The notes under the pieces: model-generated
Seen by the model: the letters and a program-made list of their open reading frames with translations, nothing else
Told to the model about the DNA's origin: nothing
Database searches by the model: none
Made by a program: the position numbers and the translations under genes
Shown: in pieces, positions 27,333 to 36,842 of the stretch
How the letters are laid out: each line of letters opens with the position of its first letter
Position numbering within the stretch: position 1 is the first letter of the stretch
NCBI RefSeq assembly: GCF_014203325.1
Contig: NZ_JACHIV010000001.1
Coordinates: 1,613,501 to 1,677,500, forward strand
Direction: 5' to 3'
From: Saccharopolyspora gloriosae
Lineage (GTDB): Bacteria > Actinomycetota > Actinomycetes > Mycobacteriales > Pseudonocardiaceae
Length of the DNA stretch: 64,000 bases

Positions 27333-29446
27333 CCGACGGCGAGCGACCCGAGCGCGCGGACTTCGTCCGCCGCTGGACCCGCGAGATCATCCGCACCAGC
27401 TACGTCCCGATGGCCCGCGCCGACATCGAGTCCTTCCTGCGCGGCCACCTCGACGCGATCCTCGACGCGCTGGACGACGTCGACCGGGCCGCCGACGCCG
27501 CCGCCGAACTCGGCGAGCGCCTGGTGCGCATCCACTTCACCAGCCCCGCCGCCCTCGACCGGACGTTGTGGATGCTCGGGGCGGAACTGCCGAAGCTGCG
27601 GGCGGCCGAGACCGATCCCGCCACCTCGGTCGTCGTGCTCGGCTCGGTGGCCGCCGGCTACGCCGGGCAGCTGCGCGAGCAGACCCTCGACGAGCAGGAG
27701 GTCATCAAGCGCGCCGTGCTGCAGGCCAGGGACGCCGCCGAGGAGGCGCTGCGCGCGAGCGAGGCGTCGTTCCGCGCGGTGTTCACCTCGTCCGCGCTGG
27801 GCATCGCCATCGTCACGCTCGACGGCACCATCGAAGAGGTCAACGCCCCGATGGAGGGCATCTTCGAGCCGGTGTGCCAGGACCTCGTGGGGCGCAGCGT
27901 CTTCGACCTCGCCGACGCGGACTGGGTCGACGACCTGGTGGAGCACGTCGAGGCGCTGTCGGTCGGCGAGGTCGACCGGTTCCAGTCCGAGACGCGGCTC
28001 AGCGGTGAGGACGGCGCGCACATCTGGACGCAGGTCTCGGCGTCCCTGGTGCGCGACTCGCAGGAGCGGCCCGACTACCAGGTGCTGCTCTACGAGGACA
28101 TCACCGACCGGCACATGCTCCAGGAGCAGTTCCGCAGGCAGGCCACCCACGACCCGCTGACGGGCCTGGCGAACCGGACGCTGCTCAAGACGACCATGGA
28201 CGAGGCGCTGGAACCGGCGTACCCGGGTCGCCGGGTCGGGTTGTGCTACTTCGACCTCGACGGGTTCAAGGCCATCAACGACAGCCTCGGTCACCCCGTC
28301 GGCGACGAGCTGCTGCGGGCGATGGCGCAGCGGCTCAACGCGCTGGCCACGATGGAGTCCGGGCTGGCGGCGCGGATGGGCGGCGACGAGTTCGTGGTGC
28401 TCATCCCCGACTCGCAGGGCGCGGCCCGGCTCGTCGAGATCGTCGAGCACATGCTCGGCGAGGTCACCCGCCCCGTGTCGGTGCGGGGCCACCAGCTCAC
28501 GGCGTCGGCCAGCGTCGGCGTCGTGGAGACCGCGGTCGCCGACACCGGGCCCGACGAGCTGCTGCAGGACGCCGACATCACGCTGTACCGGGCGAAGAGC
28601 GAGGGCCGGGCGCAGTGGGCGCTCTACGACCCGACGCACAACGCGGAGGCGAAGGAGCGGTTCCGGCTGTCCTCGGCGATGCCGAGCGCGCTGCGCGACC
28701 ACGAGCTGTACGTGGAGTACGAGCCGGTCCTGTGGCTGGACACCGCCGCCCTCGTGGGGGTGCAGGCGCACCTGCGCTGGGACCACCCGGAGTTCGGCGA
28801 GCTGGACGCGGAGGACTTCCTCGGGCTCGCGGAGGAGACGGGCCTGATCACCCGGCTCGGGACGTGGATGCTGGAGCAGGTGTGCGCGCACGCGGTGCAC
28901 TGGCAGGAGCGGTTCGGCGACCGCGGCCCGGTCGCGGCGGTCGGGCTCTCGGCGCGGCAGCTGCGCGACCCGGAGCTGGTCGCCGACATGCGCCGCATCC
29001 TCGGTTCGGCGGGGCTGCCCGCCAGCAAGCTGATCGTCGGAGTGCCGGAGACGGCGCTGTTCGACCAGCGCGGCGATCCGATCGACGCGCTGGAGATCTT
29101 CGCCGAGATGGGCCTGACGCTGGCGGTGCACGACTTCGGCCACGCCCACCGGGAGGTGGCCCGGCTGCGCGGCCTGCCGCTGCGCGCGGTGCGGCTGACC
29201 GGTGACTACCTCAACAGCTTCGCCGAACCGGGCGGCCCGGATCCGCTGGACGAGCACCTCGTGTCCAGCCTGGTCCGTTCCGCGGAGCTGCTGGGGCTGT
29301 CGGTCGTCGGCAACGGCGTGCGCACCATCGAGCAGGCCAACCGGCTGCGGAAGCTCGGCGTGGAGGGCGTGATCGGTCCGTGCGCGGGCGGTCTGGCCTC
29401 GGCGATGGAGATCGAGGCGATGATCGCCGACGGCGACCTCGGCTGA
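27248..29446 (+). CDS. PAS-GGDEF-degenerate EAL protein (diguanylate cyclase)
   Basis: About 732 residues. The N-terminal helical domain (residues 30-165) is common in streptomycete c-di-GMP proteins. A PAS domain (about 175-290) begins [20 protein letters not shown]. The GGDEF domain (about 305-465) has an intact [14 protein letters not shown] and RMGGDEF, but no RxxD inhibitory site. The EAL-like domain (about 480-720) lacks catalytic residues: EALLRW is QAHLRW, the Asn of NLSARQ is GLSARQ, DDFG is HDFG, and IKID is VRLT. It should therefore make c-di-GMP but not hydrolyse it. ATG at 27248 is chosen for its GGAGG eight bases upstream; ATG at 27329 is the alternative. Confidence 0.85.
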   Translation: MPNARRRLRNPRERRDDVDGRFRRCRIMTDGERPERADFVRRWTREIIRTSYVPMARADIESFLRGHLDAILDALDDVDRAADAAAELGERLVRIHFTSPAALDRTLWMLGAELPKLRAAETDPATSVVVLGSVAAGYAGQLREQTLDEQEVIKRAVLQARDAAEEALRASEASFRAVFTSSALGIAIVTLDGTIEEVNAPMEGIFEPVCQDLVGRSVFDLADADWVDDLVEHVEALSVGEVDRFQSETRLSGEDGAHIWTQVSASLVRDSQERPDYQVLLYEDITDRHMLQEQFRRQATHDPLTGLANRTLLKTTMDEALEPAYPGRRVGLCYFDLDGFKAINDSLGHPVGDELLRAMAQRLNALATMESGLAARMGGDEFVVLIPDSQGAARLVEIVEHMLGEVTRPVSVRGHQLTASASVGVVETAVADTGPDELLQDADITLYRAKSEGRAQWALYDPTHNAEAKERFRLSSAMPSALRDHELYVEYEPVLWLDTAALVGVQAHLRWDHPEFGELDAEDFLGLAEETGLITRLGTWMLEQVCAHAVHWQERFGDRGPVAAVGLSARQLRDPELVADMRRILGSAGLPASKLIVGVPETALFDQRGDPIDALEIFAEMGLTLAVHDFGHAHREVARLRGLPLRAVRLTGDYLNSFAEPGGPDPLDEHLVSSLVRSAELLGLSVVGNGVRTIEQANRLRKLGVEGVIGPCAGGLASAMEIEAMIADGDLG

Positions 29447-29615
29447 GGAGCCCCTCGGACCCGCCGGCTCGGCCGCTCGGGTGGCACGAGGACCCGCCCG
29501 CGCCGGGAAGGGGCGGAAATCGGGTGGCGGTCGGCCGATAGCATCGAGGGGGCAAGTGCAAGCCGCCTACATTCGCCGGTCGCCGCTCGGCGACCGTCCT
29601 TCGCGAGGAGAAATC

Positions 29616-31697
29616 GTGTCCGTTCAGCCGTCCGAAGCCCAGCAGGTCACCAGGGTGAAGGTTCCGGCGGGCACAACCGCTGCCGCCGCCGTGGCCGAGG
29701 CGGGCCTGCCCTCGCAGGGCGCGCAGGCGATCGTGGTGGTCCGCGACGAGGAGGGCGAGCTGCGCGACCTGGCGTGGTCGCCCGAATCCGATGTGGAGGT
29801 CGAGCCGGTCGCCGCCGACACCGAGGCGGGCCGCAGCGTCATCCGGCACTCCGCGGCCCACTTGCTGGCGCAGGCCGTGCAGCAGCAGTTCCCGGACGCG
29901 AAGCTCGGCATCGGCCCGCCGGTCAAGGACGGCTTCTACTACGACTTCGACGTGGCGCGCCCGTTCACCCCGGAGGATCTGCAGGCGCTGGAGAAGCGCA
30001 TGAAGCAGCTCATCAAGTCCGGGCAGAAGTTCTCCCGCCGCCGCTTGGACTCCATCGAGGCCGCGCGCGAGGAGCTGGCCGCCGAGCCGTACAAGCTGGA
30101 ACTGGTCGACCTCAAGTCCGGCAGCGAGGACGTCGACACCAGCGAGGTCATGGAGGTCGGCGCGGGCGAGCTCACCGTCTACGACAACATCGACCGGCAC
30201 GGCGAGGTCGTGTGGGGCGACCTGTGCCGCGGCCCGCACGTGCCGCACACCAAGTTCATCCCCGCCTTCAAGCTCACCCGCGTCGCCGCCGCCTACTGGC
30301 GCGGCGACCAGAGCAACCAGCAGTTGCAGCGCGTCTACGGCACCGCCTGGGAGTCGAAGGAGGCGATGGCCGAGCACCTGGAGTGGCTGGCGGAGGCCGA
30401 GCGCCGCGACCACCGCAGGCTCGGCGCCGAACTCGACCTGTTCTCCTTCCCCGAGGAGGTCGGTTCCGGGCTGCCGGTGTTCCACCCCAAGGGCGGCATC
30501 ATCCGCCGCGAGCTGGAGGACTACTCCCGGCGCCGCCACGAGGCCGCCGACTACGAGTTCGTGAACACCCCGCACATCACCAAGAGCACGCTGTTCGAGA
30601 CCTCCGGGCACCTGGACTGGTACAAGGACGGCATGTTCCCGGCGATGCACCTCGACGAGGAGCTCGACGAGAACGGCGCGGTGCGCAAGCAGGGCCAGGA
30701 CTACTACCTGAAGCCGATGAACTGCCCGTTCCACAACTTGATCTTCCGTTCGCGCGGCCGGTCCTACCGGGAGCTGCCGCTGCGGATGTTCGAGTTCGGC
30801 TCGGTGTACCGCTACGAGAAGTCCGGCGTGGTGCACGGCTTGACCCGCGTGCGCGGCATGACGCAGGACGACGCGCACATCTACTGCATGCCGGAGCAGC
30901 TGCAGGACGAGCTCAAGTCGCTGCTGTCGTTCGTGCTGGACCTGCTGCGCGACTACGGGCTGGACGACTTCTACCTGGAGCTGTCCACCCGCAACGAGGA
31001 GAAGTACGTCGGCGACGACGAGAGCTGGCGGGTGGCGACCGAGGCGCTGCGCGAGGCGGCCGAGTCCTCCGGCCTGGAGCTGGTGGCGGACCCGGGCGGC
31101 GCCGCGTTCTACGGGCCGAAGATTTCCGTGCAGGCCAAGGACGCGCTGGGCCGCAGCTGGCAGATGTCGACCATCCAGGTCGACTACCACCTGCCGGACC
31201 GGTTCGACCTGGAGTACACCGGGCCGGACGGCACCAAGCAGCGCCCCATCAAGATCCACCGGGCGTTGTTCGGGTCGATCGAGCGGTTCTTCGGCGTGCT
31301 CACCGAGCACTACGCGGGCGCGTTCCCGGCCTGGCTGTCGCCGGTGCAGGCGGTCGGCATCCCGATCGCCGACGAGCACTCGGAGCACCTGCAGGACGTG
31401 GTGAAGGCGTTGCGCGCCAAGGGTATCCGCGCCGAGGTGGACCACGGCGACGACCGGATGCAGAAGAAGATCCGCACCCACACCACGCAGAAGGTGCCGT
31501 TCCTGCTGCTGGCGGGCGGCAAGGACGTGGAGGCGGGCGCGGTGTCGTTCCGCTTCCGCGACGGCACCCAGATCAACGGGGTGCCGGTGGCGGACGCGGT
31601 GTCCGCGCTGGGCCGTTGGGTGGAGCGCCGGGAGAACGCCTCGCCGACCGCGGAGATCTTCCAGGCGGAACTGGCGGGCGAGGCGGAGACGGCGTGA
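29616..31697 (+). CDS. thrS: Threonyl-tRNA synthetase
   Basis: A 693-residue class II synthetase. A TGS-like N-terminal domain leads into the editing domain with [36 protein letters not shown]. Class II motifs and zinc ligands follow ([14 protein letters not shown] with the Cys; [26 protein letters not shown]; and a His in [16 protein letters not shown]). The anticodon-binding domain is at the end. GTG at 29616 has GAGGAG six bases upstream. A hairpin GGTCGCCG-CT-CGGCGACC (29578-29595) sits in the 5' leader. It begins the conserved thrS-HIT-pgsA gene cluster, and its stop overlaps the next start. Confidence 0.96.
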   Translation: MSVQPSEAQQVTRVKVPAGTTAAAAVAEAGLPSQGAQAIVVVRDEEGELRDLAWSPESDVEVEPVAADTEAGRSVIRHSAAHLLAQAVQQQFPDAKLGIGPPVKDGFYYDFDVARPFTPEDLQALEKRMKQLIKSGQKFSRRRLDSIEAAREELAAEPYKLELVDLKSGSEDVDTSEVMEVGAGELTVYDNIDRHGEVVWGDLCRGPHVPHTKFIPAFKLTRVAAAYWRGDQSNQQLQRVYGTAWESKEAMAEHLEWLAEAERRDHRRLGAELDLFSFPEEVGSGLPVFHPKGGIIRRELEDYSRRRHEAADYEFVNTPHITKSTLFETSGHLDWYKDGMFPAMHLDEELDENGAVRKQGQDYYLKPMNCPFHNLIFRSRGRSYRELPLRMFEFGSVYRYEKSGVVHGLTRVRGMTQDDAHIYCMPEQLQDELKSLLSFVLDLLRDYGLDDFYLELSTRNEEKYVGDDESWRVATEALREAAESSGLELVADPGGAAFYGPKISVQAKDALGRSWQMSTIQVDYHLPDRFDLEYTGPDGTKQRPIKIHRALFGSIERFFGVLTEHYAGAFPAWLSPVQAVGIPIADEHSEHLQDVVKALRAKGIRAEVDHGDDRMQKKIRTHTTQKVPFLLLAGGKDVEAGAVSFRFRDGTQINGVPVADAVSALGRWVERRENASPTAEIFQAELAGEAETA

Positions 31698-32275
31698 CGG
31701 CCGGCGACGGCCCCGTCGACGACGACAGCGGGGTCCGATTCTCGGAGCAGCGCGGCACCGGCGTGCCGGACGCGCTGCAGCGGTTGTGGACCCCGCACCG
31801 GATGGCCTACATCCAGGGCGAGAACAAGCCGGAGGGCGAGGCCAGCGAAGGCTGCCCGTTCTGCCGCTTGCTGGAGTCGGGACTGCCGGACGAGGACACG
31901 CTGATCGTGGCCCGCGACGAGCTGGTCTTCGCGATCCTCAACCTGTACCCGTACAACCCCGGCCATCTGATGGTGCTGCCGTACCGGCACGTCGCCGACT
32001 ACACGGAGCTCACCGAGGCGGAGACGACGGCGGTCGCGGTGTTCACGAAGCGCGCGATGCGGGTGATCCGCGAGGTCTCGGCCCCGCACGGCTTCAACAT
32101 CGGTCTCAACCAGGGCCCGGTGGCGGGTGCGGGCATCGCCGCGCACCTGCACCAGCACGTGGTGCCCCGCTGGGGCGGCGACGCGAACTTCATGCCGGTC
32201 ATCGGCCACACGAAGGTCCTGCCGCAGCTGCTCGGCGACACCCGCCGCCTGCTCGCGGAGGCTTGGCGGGACTGA
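31694..32275 (+). CDS. HIT-domain protein (Ap4A phosphorylase-like)
   Basis: A 193-residue histidine-triad protein with the signature HLHQHVVP at residues about 152-159 and a CPFC pair near 54. It resembles mycobacterial Rv2613c, an AP4A phosphorylase encoded in the same position after thrS. GTG at 31694 overlaps the thrS stop as GTGA. Diadenosine polyphosphates are side products of aminoacyl-tRNA synthetases, so co-expression with ThrS makes sense. Confidence 0.9.
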   Translation: MTAGDGPVDDDSGVRFSEQRGTGVPDALQRLWTPHRMAYIQGENKPEGEASEGCPFCRLLESGLPDEDTLIVARDELVFAILNLYPYNPGHLMVLPYRHVADYTELTEAETTAVAVFTKRAMRVIREVSAPHGFNIGLNQGPVAGAGIAAHLHQHVVPRWGGDANFMPVIGHTKVLPQLLGDTRRLLAEAWRD

Positions 32276-32287
32276 GCCCGCACGAGA

Positions 32288-32320
32288 AAGGCCGAGGACG
32301 CACCCCGCGTCCTCGGCCTT
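32288..32320. terminator. Bidirectional terminator
   Basis: A 14-bp perfect stem AAGGCCGAGGACGC / GCGTCCTCGGCCTT with a 5-nt loop and A/T-flanked ends, between the convergent HIT and yceI genes. Confidence 0.88.
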
Positions 32321-32339
32321 CGTCGTGTTCGGGTGAGTC

Positions 32340-32882
32340 TCACTCGGCCCGGAGGTTCGCCTCGATCTCCAGGGTGATCTTCACCTTCTCGCCCAGCATG
32401 GCGCCGCCCTCGGGGCCGACGCCGAAGTCGGTGCGGTTGAGCGTGGTGGACGCGGAGATGCCGAGCAGCGTGCCGCCCTGGCCGTTGTCGGCGAAGCCGC
32501 CGATCTCGGCCGCCAGCGACACCGGCTTGGTCACACCGTGCAGGGTGAACTCGCCGTCGATGATGTAGTCGCTGCCGTCCGGGCGGATGCCGGTGGAGCG
32601 GAAGCCCGCCTTCGGGAAGTTCTCGACGTCGAGGAAGTCGCTGTTGCGCACGTGCGCGTCGCGGTCCCCGTTGCCGGTGTTGATCGTCGCGGGGTCGATG
32701 TTCGCGGTGACCGTGGAGTCCAGCGGGTTCTCGGCGGTGACGATCTCGCCGCCGAAGCCGTCGAAGCGGCCCCGGGAACGCCCGACGCCGAGGTGGCGCA
32801 GGGTGAACTCGATGTCGGAGTGCACGCTGTCGATGTCCCAGGTGCCGACGACGTAACCGGGGATCGTGGTAGCGGTGCTCAT
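32340..32882 (-). CDS. YceI family protein (isoprenoid-binding lipocalin-like fold)
   Basis: A 180-residue YceI-like protein. It opens GYVVGTWDIDSVHSDIEFTLRHLGVGRSRGRFDGFGGEI. It continues with TINTGNGDRDAHVRNSDFLDVENFPKAGFRSTGI and TLHGVTKPVSL, all hallmark segments of the family. No signal peptide is present, so it is probably cytoplasmic. ATG at 32882 has AGGAG seven bases upstream. YceI proteins bind long polyisoprenoids; the physiological role here is unknown. The gene is inserted, on the opposite strand, between the HIT gene and pgsA, which are adjacent in mycobacteria. Confidence 0.9.
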   Translation of the reverse strand: MSTATTIPGYVVGTWDIDSVHSDIEFTLRHLGVGRSRGRFDGFGGEIVTAENPLDSTVTANIDPATINTGNGDRDAHVRNSDFLDVENFPKAGFRSTGIRPDGSDYIIDGEFTLHGVTKPVSLAAEIGGFADNGQGGTLLGISASTTLNRTDFGVGPEGGAMLGEKVKITLEIEANLRAE

Positions 32883-32932
32883 AGACGTTCTCCTGAAGCA
32901 GATGCGGAGGGGTTTCCGCTTCCGGTAACGGT

Positions 32933-32946
32933 GTTGAACCTTCAAC
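32933..32946. promoter_or_regulatory. Palindrome upstream of yceI
   Basis: GTTGAACCTTCAAC is a perfect inverted repeat 51 bp before the yceI start. It resembles the TTGAA-TTCAA sites bound by MarR-family regulators, which often control yceI genes. The regulator is not in the immediate vicinity. Confidence 0.45.
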
Positions 32947-33079
32947 CATTCCGGGTTGTGATCTGATTCACGGAGTTGTGGCGGGTCGCCTGCCGTCCGG
33001 CCACCCCGGCGGTTCCGGATACTCTGCGACGGAACAGGCACGACGAACTCGGTGCGCAAGGCGGCTGGCAGAACAGGCG

Positions 33080-33691
33080 ATGCTCAACATCTTCGCGCGG
33101 GCTTCGATCTCCCGCTGGACGCACCCGCTCGGCGCCGCGCTGGTCCGCGTCGGTCTCACCCCCAACATGGTGACGATCATCGGCACGGTCGCCAGCGTCG
33201 CGTCCGCGCTGTGGTTCTTCCCGCGCGGCGAGCTGTTCGTCGGCACCGTCGTGGTCACCGTGTTCCTGCTGTTCGACGTCCTCGACGGCGCGATGGCGCG
33301 GGCGGGCGGCACGTCCTCGGAGTTCGGCGGCGTGCTCGACGCGAGCTGCGACCGCATCGCCGACGGCGCTCTGTTCGGCTCCCTGGTGTGGTGGGCGCTG
33401 GTCGTCGCCGACGATCGCGCGCTCGGTGTCGGGCTGCTGATCTGCCTGGTGGGCGCGCAGGTCACCTCGTACGTGAAGGCGCGCGCCGAAGCCAACGGGC
33501 TCAGCGCGGACGGCGGCCTCGCCGAACGCGCCGAACGCTTCGTGCTCGTCCTCGTCGGCACCGGGCTGCACGGCCTCGGCCTGCCGTACGTGCTGGACGT
33601 CGCGGTGTGGGTGCTGGCGGTGCTGTCCGCGTTCACCGTCGTCCAGCGCCTCCGCGCCGCCGCGGTTCAGGCGGGCACCAGCTCCACGTAG
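33080..33691 (+). CDS. pgsA: CDP-alcohol phosphatidyltransferase (phosphatidylinositol-phosphate synthase type)
   Basis: A 203-residue membrane enzyme with about six transmembrane helices. The complete catalytic motif DGAMARAGGTSSEFGGVLDASCD (spanning DG-x2-AR-x8-G-x3-D-x3-D) lies near residues 68-91. In actinobacteria the pgsA gene downstream of thrS-HIT makes phosphatidylinositol phosphate from CDP-diacylglycerol and inositol phosphate; that assignment rests on position and motif. ATG at 33080 is chosen because the start MLNIFARASISR is conserved. Unusually, the acyltransferase and pimA genes that follow pgsA in mycobacteria and streptomycetes are absent, and the 3' end overlaps a convergent gene by 25 bp. 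Confidence 0.88.
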   Translation: MLNIFARASISRWTHPLGAALVRVGLTPNMVTIIGTVASVASALWFFPRGELFVGTVVVTVFLLFDVLDGAMARAGGTSSEFGGVLDASCDRIADGALFGSLVWWALVVADDRALGVGLLICLVGAQVTSYVKARAEANGLSADGGLAERAERFVLVLVGTGLHGLGLPYVLDVAVWVLAVLSAFTVVQRLRAAAVQAGTSST

Positions 33692-33978
33692 CCGGACCAC
33701 GTGAAGTGCCGCTCCACCGGCAGCCGATCCAGTTCGAGCAGCTCGTCGGCCGCTTTCCCGTCGGGCTCGCCGCGCTCGTCGAGCGGCAGCAGTGCGGCGA
33801 AGTACATCCCGAACCGGCAGTCGTGCGCGCGCAGCTTGGCCAATCCCCACGCCGTCAAGCATTCCTCCCAGACCTGGAGCTCCTCGTCTCCGGGGAGTTC
33901 GGCGAGGCAGACCAGCTCTTCGTACGCGCCGACCGAGCCGGGCTGGCGGATCTCGTAGAGCGCGATGCCGCAGCGCAT
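33667..33978 (-). CDS. Conserved-looking hypothetical protein, 103 aa
   Basis: A small acidic protein I do not recognise. It begins MRCGIALYEIRQPGSVGAYEELVCLAELP and contains VWEECLTAWGLAKLRAHDCRFGMYFAALLP. ATG at 33978 has AGGAGG seven bases upstream, which is good support for translation. Its 3' end overlaps the pgsA stop by 25 bp. There is no signal peptide or membrane segment. It belongs to the insertion that replaces the pim genes here. Confidence 0.6.
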   Translation of the reverse strand: MRCGIALYEIRQPGSVGAYEELVCLAELPGDEELQVWEECLTAWGLAKLRAHDCRFGMYFAALLPLDERGEPDGKAADELLELDRLPVERHFTWSGYVELVPA

Positions 33979-34055
33979 GGGTGTACCTCCTGGTGATCGG
34001 GTCGTCGGATCGAGTCAGTACGTTGTGCATTCGCACGATCACTGACAGTGCAGTA

Positions 34056-34075
34056 AAGATTACTTAGTGAATCTT
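34056..34075. promoter_or_regulatory. AT-rich dyad in the XRE promoter region
   Basis: AAGATTACTTAGTGAATCTT has 6-bp complementary ends and an ACTTAGT core, 80 bp before the XRE gene. It stands out as AT-rich in this GC-rich DNA and may be the autoregulatory site of the Scr1-like regulator. Confidence 0.35.
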
Positions 34076-34154
34076 GCTCGCATAGATCACGACCGGGTGA
34101 TCTTGTTGACTCGGTCGGCGAGCATGCCCAGCAACGGTGGGGAAGAGAGCATCA

Positions 34155-35042
34155 ATGCGCGACGTCAGCAGCGGTTCCGGAACCGGGGCCGCGCAGCCCG
34201 TCAGCCCGACCGTCGGTCGCCGCTGGCTGGCGCAGGAGATCCGACGGCTGCGCGAGAACGCGGGTTTGAAGCAAGGCGACGTGGCGGCCAGGCTGCGCTG
34301 CGCGCAAGGAAAGATCGCGCACATGGAGAGCATGCGGAACGCGATCAGCGGTCCCGACCTGGAGATCATGCTCCCGTTCTTCGGTGTGCCGGCGGAACGG
34401 ATCGGCTGGTACCTGCAATTGGCCGATGTCGCCAAGCAGAAGGGCTGGTGGGACGGAAACCAAGCCATCCCGGACTGGTTCTCGCTCTACGTCGGGCTCG
34501 AATGGGGAGCCAGCGAGATCCGCGAATGGGATCTCGGCTTCATCCCGGGCATCCTGCAGACGCGGGCCTACGCGGAGGCCGTGCTCGGTGACGATCTGTC
34601 CGTCTCGGAGGAGCGACTGGCGAAGCAAGCCGAAGCGCGACTCCGTCGGCGTGACGCGCTCACCAGGGAAGATCTGCCGTTGTTCATGCACGCGATCATC
34701 GATGAGGCCGCTCTCCGGCGCGTGATCGGTGGTGAGCGGGTCATGGTCGAGCAGATCCAGCACCTGCTGGAGTTCTGCGCCAGCCCGCACGTGATCGTGC
34801 AGGTCATGACTTTTGATCGCGGGCCGCATCGAGGGCAACTCGGATCGTTCCACCTGCTCGACTTCGCGAATGCCGATGATCGGGGTGTCGTCTATGTCGA
34901 GAACCAGGCCGGGGGCACCTGCCTCGAAGAGGTCGCTGAGGTGGAGAGCTTCCGCCAGGTGTTCGAAGAGCTGACAATGAAGGCGCTGTCGATCACGGAC
35001 TCTGAAGTGTTCCTCCGCGAACTGGCAAAGGATCTCGCATGA
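34155..35042 (+). CDS. XRE-family regulator with DUF5753 (Scr1-like)
   Basis: A 295-residue protein. A lambda-repressor-type helix-turn-helix lies at about residues 20-75 (LRENAGLKQGDVAARLRCAQGKIAHMES). A C-terminal DUF5753 sensory domain follows: WDLGFIPGILQTRAYAEAVL near 120, then LRRVIGGERVMVEQIQHLLE and VIVQVMTFDRGPH. ATG at 34155 has a GGAAGAG seven bases upstream. The gene overlaps a DUF397 gene by 4 nt. Such pairs are numerous in actinomycetes and have been described as toxin-antitoxin-like or developmental regulators. Confidence 0.9.
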   Translation: MRDVSSGSGTGAAQPVSPTVGRRWLAQEIRRLRENAGLKQGDVAARLRCAQGKIAHMESMRNAISGPDLEIMLPFFGVPAERIGWYLQLADVAKQKGWWDGNQAIPDWFSLYVGLEWGASEIREWDLGFIPGILQTRAYAEAVLGDDLSVSEERLAKQAEARLRRRDALTREDLPLFMHAIIDEAALRRVIGGERVMVEQIQHLLEFCASPHVIVQVMTFDRGPHRGQLGSFHLLDFANADDRGVVYVENQAGGTCLEEVAEVESFRQVFEELTMKALSITDSEVFLRELAKDLA

Positions 35043-35245
35043 CAACTGGGCGCCACACCTCGAATACGTCGGGCTTAGCTGGGCTTCACTGGCGCAAGAG
35101 CAGCCGGAGCGGGCAGGGCGGTGGTGCTTGCGTCGAAGTCGCCCCTGGACAGGCCGTGGTCGGGGTCCGCGACTCGAAGAACCCCTCAGGTCCGGCGCTG
35201 CTGTTCGACAGCGGCGTGTGGGCGGCGTTCGTGCGTTCGCTCTGA
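35039..35245 (+). CDS. DUF397 protein (Scr2/Scr3-like)
   Basis: A 68-residue protein with the full DUF397 pattern: LHWRKSSRSGQGGGACVEVA, VVGVRDSKNPSGPALLF and a final WAAFVRSL. It partners the DUF5753 regulator upstream (ATGA overlap). In Streptomyces the pair forms a complex that modulates regulator activity. Confidence 0.92.
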   Translation: MTTGRHTSNTSGLAGLHWRKSSRSGQGGGACVEVAPGQAVVGVRDSKNPSGPALLFDSGVWAAFVRSL

Positions 35246-35323
35246 CCGGAGCGGGCGGCAGGACGCGGAACGCGCTGGATAGGCTGCTCACGGCAGGTGT
35301 GCGGTCGCGAGGAGGGTGATCCA

Positions 35324-35722
35324 GTGGGTTCGACGGGCTACGACGTGCGCATCCGGGCGTGGGCGAGCGGGCAGTTCGACTGGTTCCCCCTCGCCTCGGC
35401 GGTTCCCGCCGAGACCGTGGAGGTCTTCCGCAAGACCGCGCTGTGGGACGTCGAAGCCGCCGAATCCGAGGCCGCCGCCGACCCGGTCCCGCCGGTCACC
35501 TTCCCGCCCACCGAAGCCGACGAGTACGCGGTGTGGATGCGGTACCCGTCCTCCGGCGGCAAGGTCCCGTGGGGCCTGATCGCCGACCACCTCACCTCGG
35601 ACCAGGCCCGCGCCTACACCCGCAATCCGCAGACCCAGCTCAACGTCCAGCCGGTCGCCCCGCCGCCGCCCGCCGTCCCCGAACCCGACGCCGAACCGGA
35701 GTCCGACACCGACGACGAGTGA
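35324..35722 (+). CDS. Hypothetical protein with proline-rich acidic tail
   Basis: A 132-residue protein I cannot assign. GTG at 35324 is chosen because GAGGGTG lies seven bases upstream. The N-terminal 100 residues look folded (YDVRIRAWASGQFDWFPLASAVPAETVEVF; YAVWMRYPSSGGKVPWGLIADHL). The last 30 are Pro-, Glu- and Asp-rich and probably disordered. There is no membrane segment. It lies in the accessory insertion between pgsA and pdxS. Confidence 0.6.
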   Translation: MGSTGYDVRIRAWASGQFDWFPLASAVPAETVEVFRKTALWDVEAAESEAAADPVPPVTFPPTEADEYAVWMRYPSSGGKVPWGLIADHLTSDQARAYTRNPQTQLNVQPVAPPPPAVPEPDAEPESDTDDE

Positions 35723-35729
35723 GCCGGGT

Positions 35730-36200
35730 TCAGTCGTCTGCTCGCCATTCGATGCAGTCCGGGAGGCGACGAGTCGCGGCGAATTCGCGCAGGACTTCGA
35801 ACGCGGTCTCCACGGCGATCTCCCCGCCCGGCGAGACCGGGTAGTGATCACCGGTCGGACCCGTGAAGTAGTCCACGGAGGCTGTGTTGGTCCCGCGCGC
35901 CGGCTGCAGCAGTTCGCTCGCGCTGTACCACTGCACGGCACCGGCCGTTCCGCGAACACCTATGACCAGGCCTTCTTGTGCATCCGCGCCATGCTGGACG
36001 AACCAAGCGATCCCGGCCTCGGAGTCCTGCCTTCGGCTATCGAGCTTGCGGATCTGCACGATCGCGCCCTCGACGTCGTGCAGTTCGAGGTCGAGCAATC
36101 CAGCTCGCGGATCGACGGTCCCCTCATCGAGTGCCCCAGGCGAAGCGGAGTGGACGACGCACGATGGCCGATGCGTCCGCCATAGGGGCGAGCGCATCAC
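35730..36200 (-). CDS. Imm1-like immunity protein (second of tandem pair)
   Basis: A 156-residue protein whose second half fits the Imm1 family: GLVIGVRGTAGAVQWYSA, DYFTGPTGDHYPVSPGGEIAVETAFEVLREFA and the closing RRLPDCIEW. Imm1 proteins neutralise polymorphic toxins delivered between cells. Its ATG lies 9 bp after the stop of another Imm1-like gene, so the two form one unit. No toxin gene is nearby, so they are orphan immunity genes. The N-terminal 30 residues are unlike the family, and the exact start is uncertain. Confidence 0.68.
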   Translation of the reverse strand: MMRSPLWRTHRPSCVVHSASPGALDEGTVDPRAGLLDLELHDVEGAIVQIRKLDSRRQDSEAGIAWFVQHGADAQEGLVIGVRGTAGAVQWYSASELLQPARGTNTASVDYFTGPTGDHYPVSPGGEIAVETAFEVLREFAATRRLPDCIEWRADD

Positions 36201-36209
36201 TGAGATCGA

Positions 36210-36659
36210 TCACTTCCCGCCCGATCGGTCGTCGAAGATCGCAGCGAACTCCGCCCGCTCCGCGCTCGTGATCTCCGGTGCGGGTGCGGCCTTCCAGCCG
36301 ACCGCGTCGGAACGCTTTCCAACAGCGAGGAAATCGAGCAGCACCGTCCGAACCGCGTGCGCCGAGACGCGGACATCAGAAGGGAAGTCCGTTTGGAAGA
36401 ACGAGCTCGATCGTTCCGGCCCGGTGCCGTCGGTGAAGCAGGTCCCGCCTGGCCCCGACATCGCGACCGCTCCGGTGCCGTCGTCGAACGCTCCCGCCAC
36501 CAGTTGCTGATCACCGGAGAACAACGCCAGAGCACTGATGCGGCCGCGTCGCATCGCATCGAGCAGTGCGTCGAGTTCCGCCATTGAACTGATCGCCCGG
36601 CTTTCCGCTCGCCCGGTGTGCGGATACGAGTGCCAGTACTCGGCGCAGATCGACGTCAT
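36210..36659 (-). CDS. Imm1-like immunity protein (first of tandem pair)
   Basis: A 149-residue protein. It opens ICAEYWHSYPHTGRAESRAISSMAELDALLDAMR and continues with a strand-rich middle, then VRTVLLDFLAVGKRSDAVGWKAA, the same architecture as the Imm1-like protein that follows but only distantly similar in sequence. ATG at 36659 is supported by GAGGAGG six bases upstream. Likely role: resistance to a contact-dependent or secreted nuclease/deaminase toxin of neighbours; the cognate toxin is not present in the window. Confidence 0.65.
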   Translation of the reverse strand: MTSICAEYWHSYPHTGRAESRAISSMAELDALLDAMRRGRISALALFSGDQQLVAGAFDDGTGAVAMSGPGGTCFTDGTGPERSSSFFQTDFPSDVRVSAHAVRTVLLDFLAVGKRSDAVGWKAAPAPEITSAERAEFAAIFDDRSGGK

Positions 36660-36842
36660 TCGGGCCTCCTCGGGTGACTGCGGCGAAGTCCTTCGATGAC
36701 CTCCTGCATCCGAGCCGTCCGCCTTCTTCCAGACCGACGGGGGCTCGGTGCCTCGCGTTGGCCGGGGTGAACGGACTGTTCGCCCCATCAGATTGGTCGA
36801 TCGGTCCGTTCGCTCCACTCGGAACGCATGTGGATCACCCGG

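Noticed and set aside
29446-29616. T-box or riboswitch upstream of thrS
   Set aside because: Only one 8-bp hairpin is visible; no T-box sequence or antiterminator pairing could be found.
34056-34075. CRISPR or phage attachment site near the XRE gene
   Set aside because: Only a single AT-rich dyad; no repeat-spacer series, integrase or tRNA end is present.
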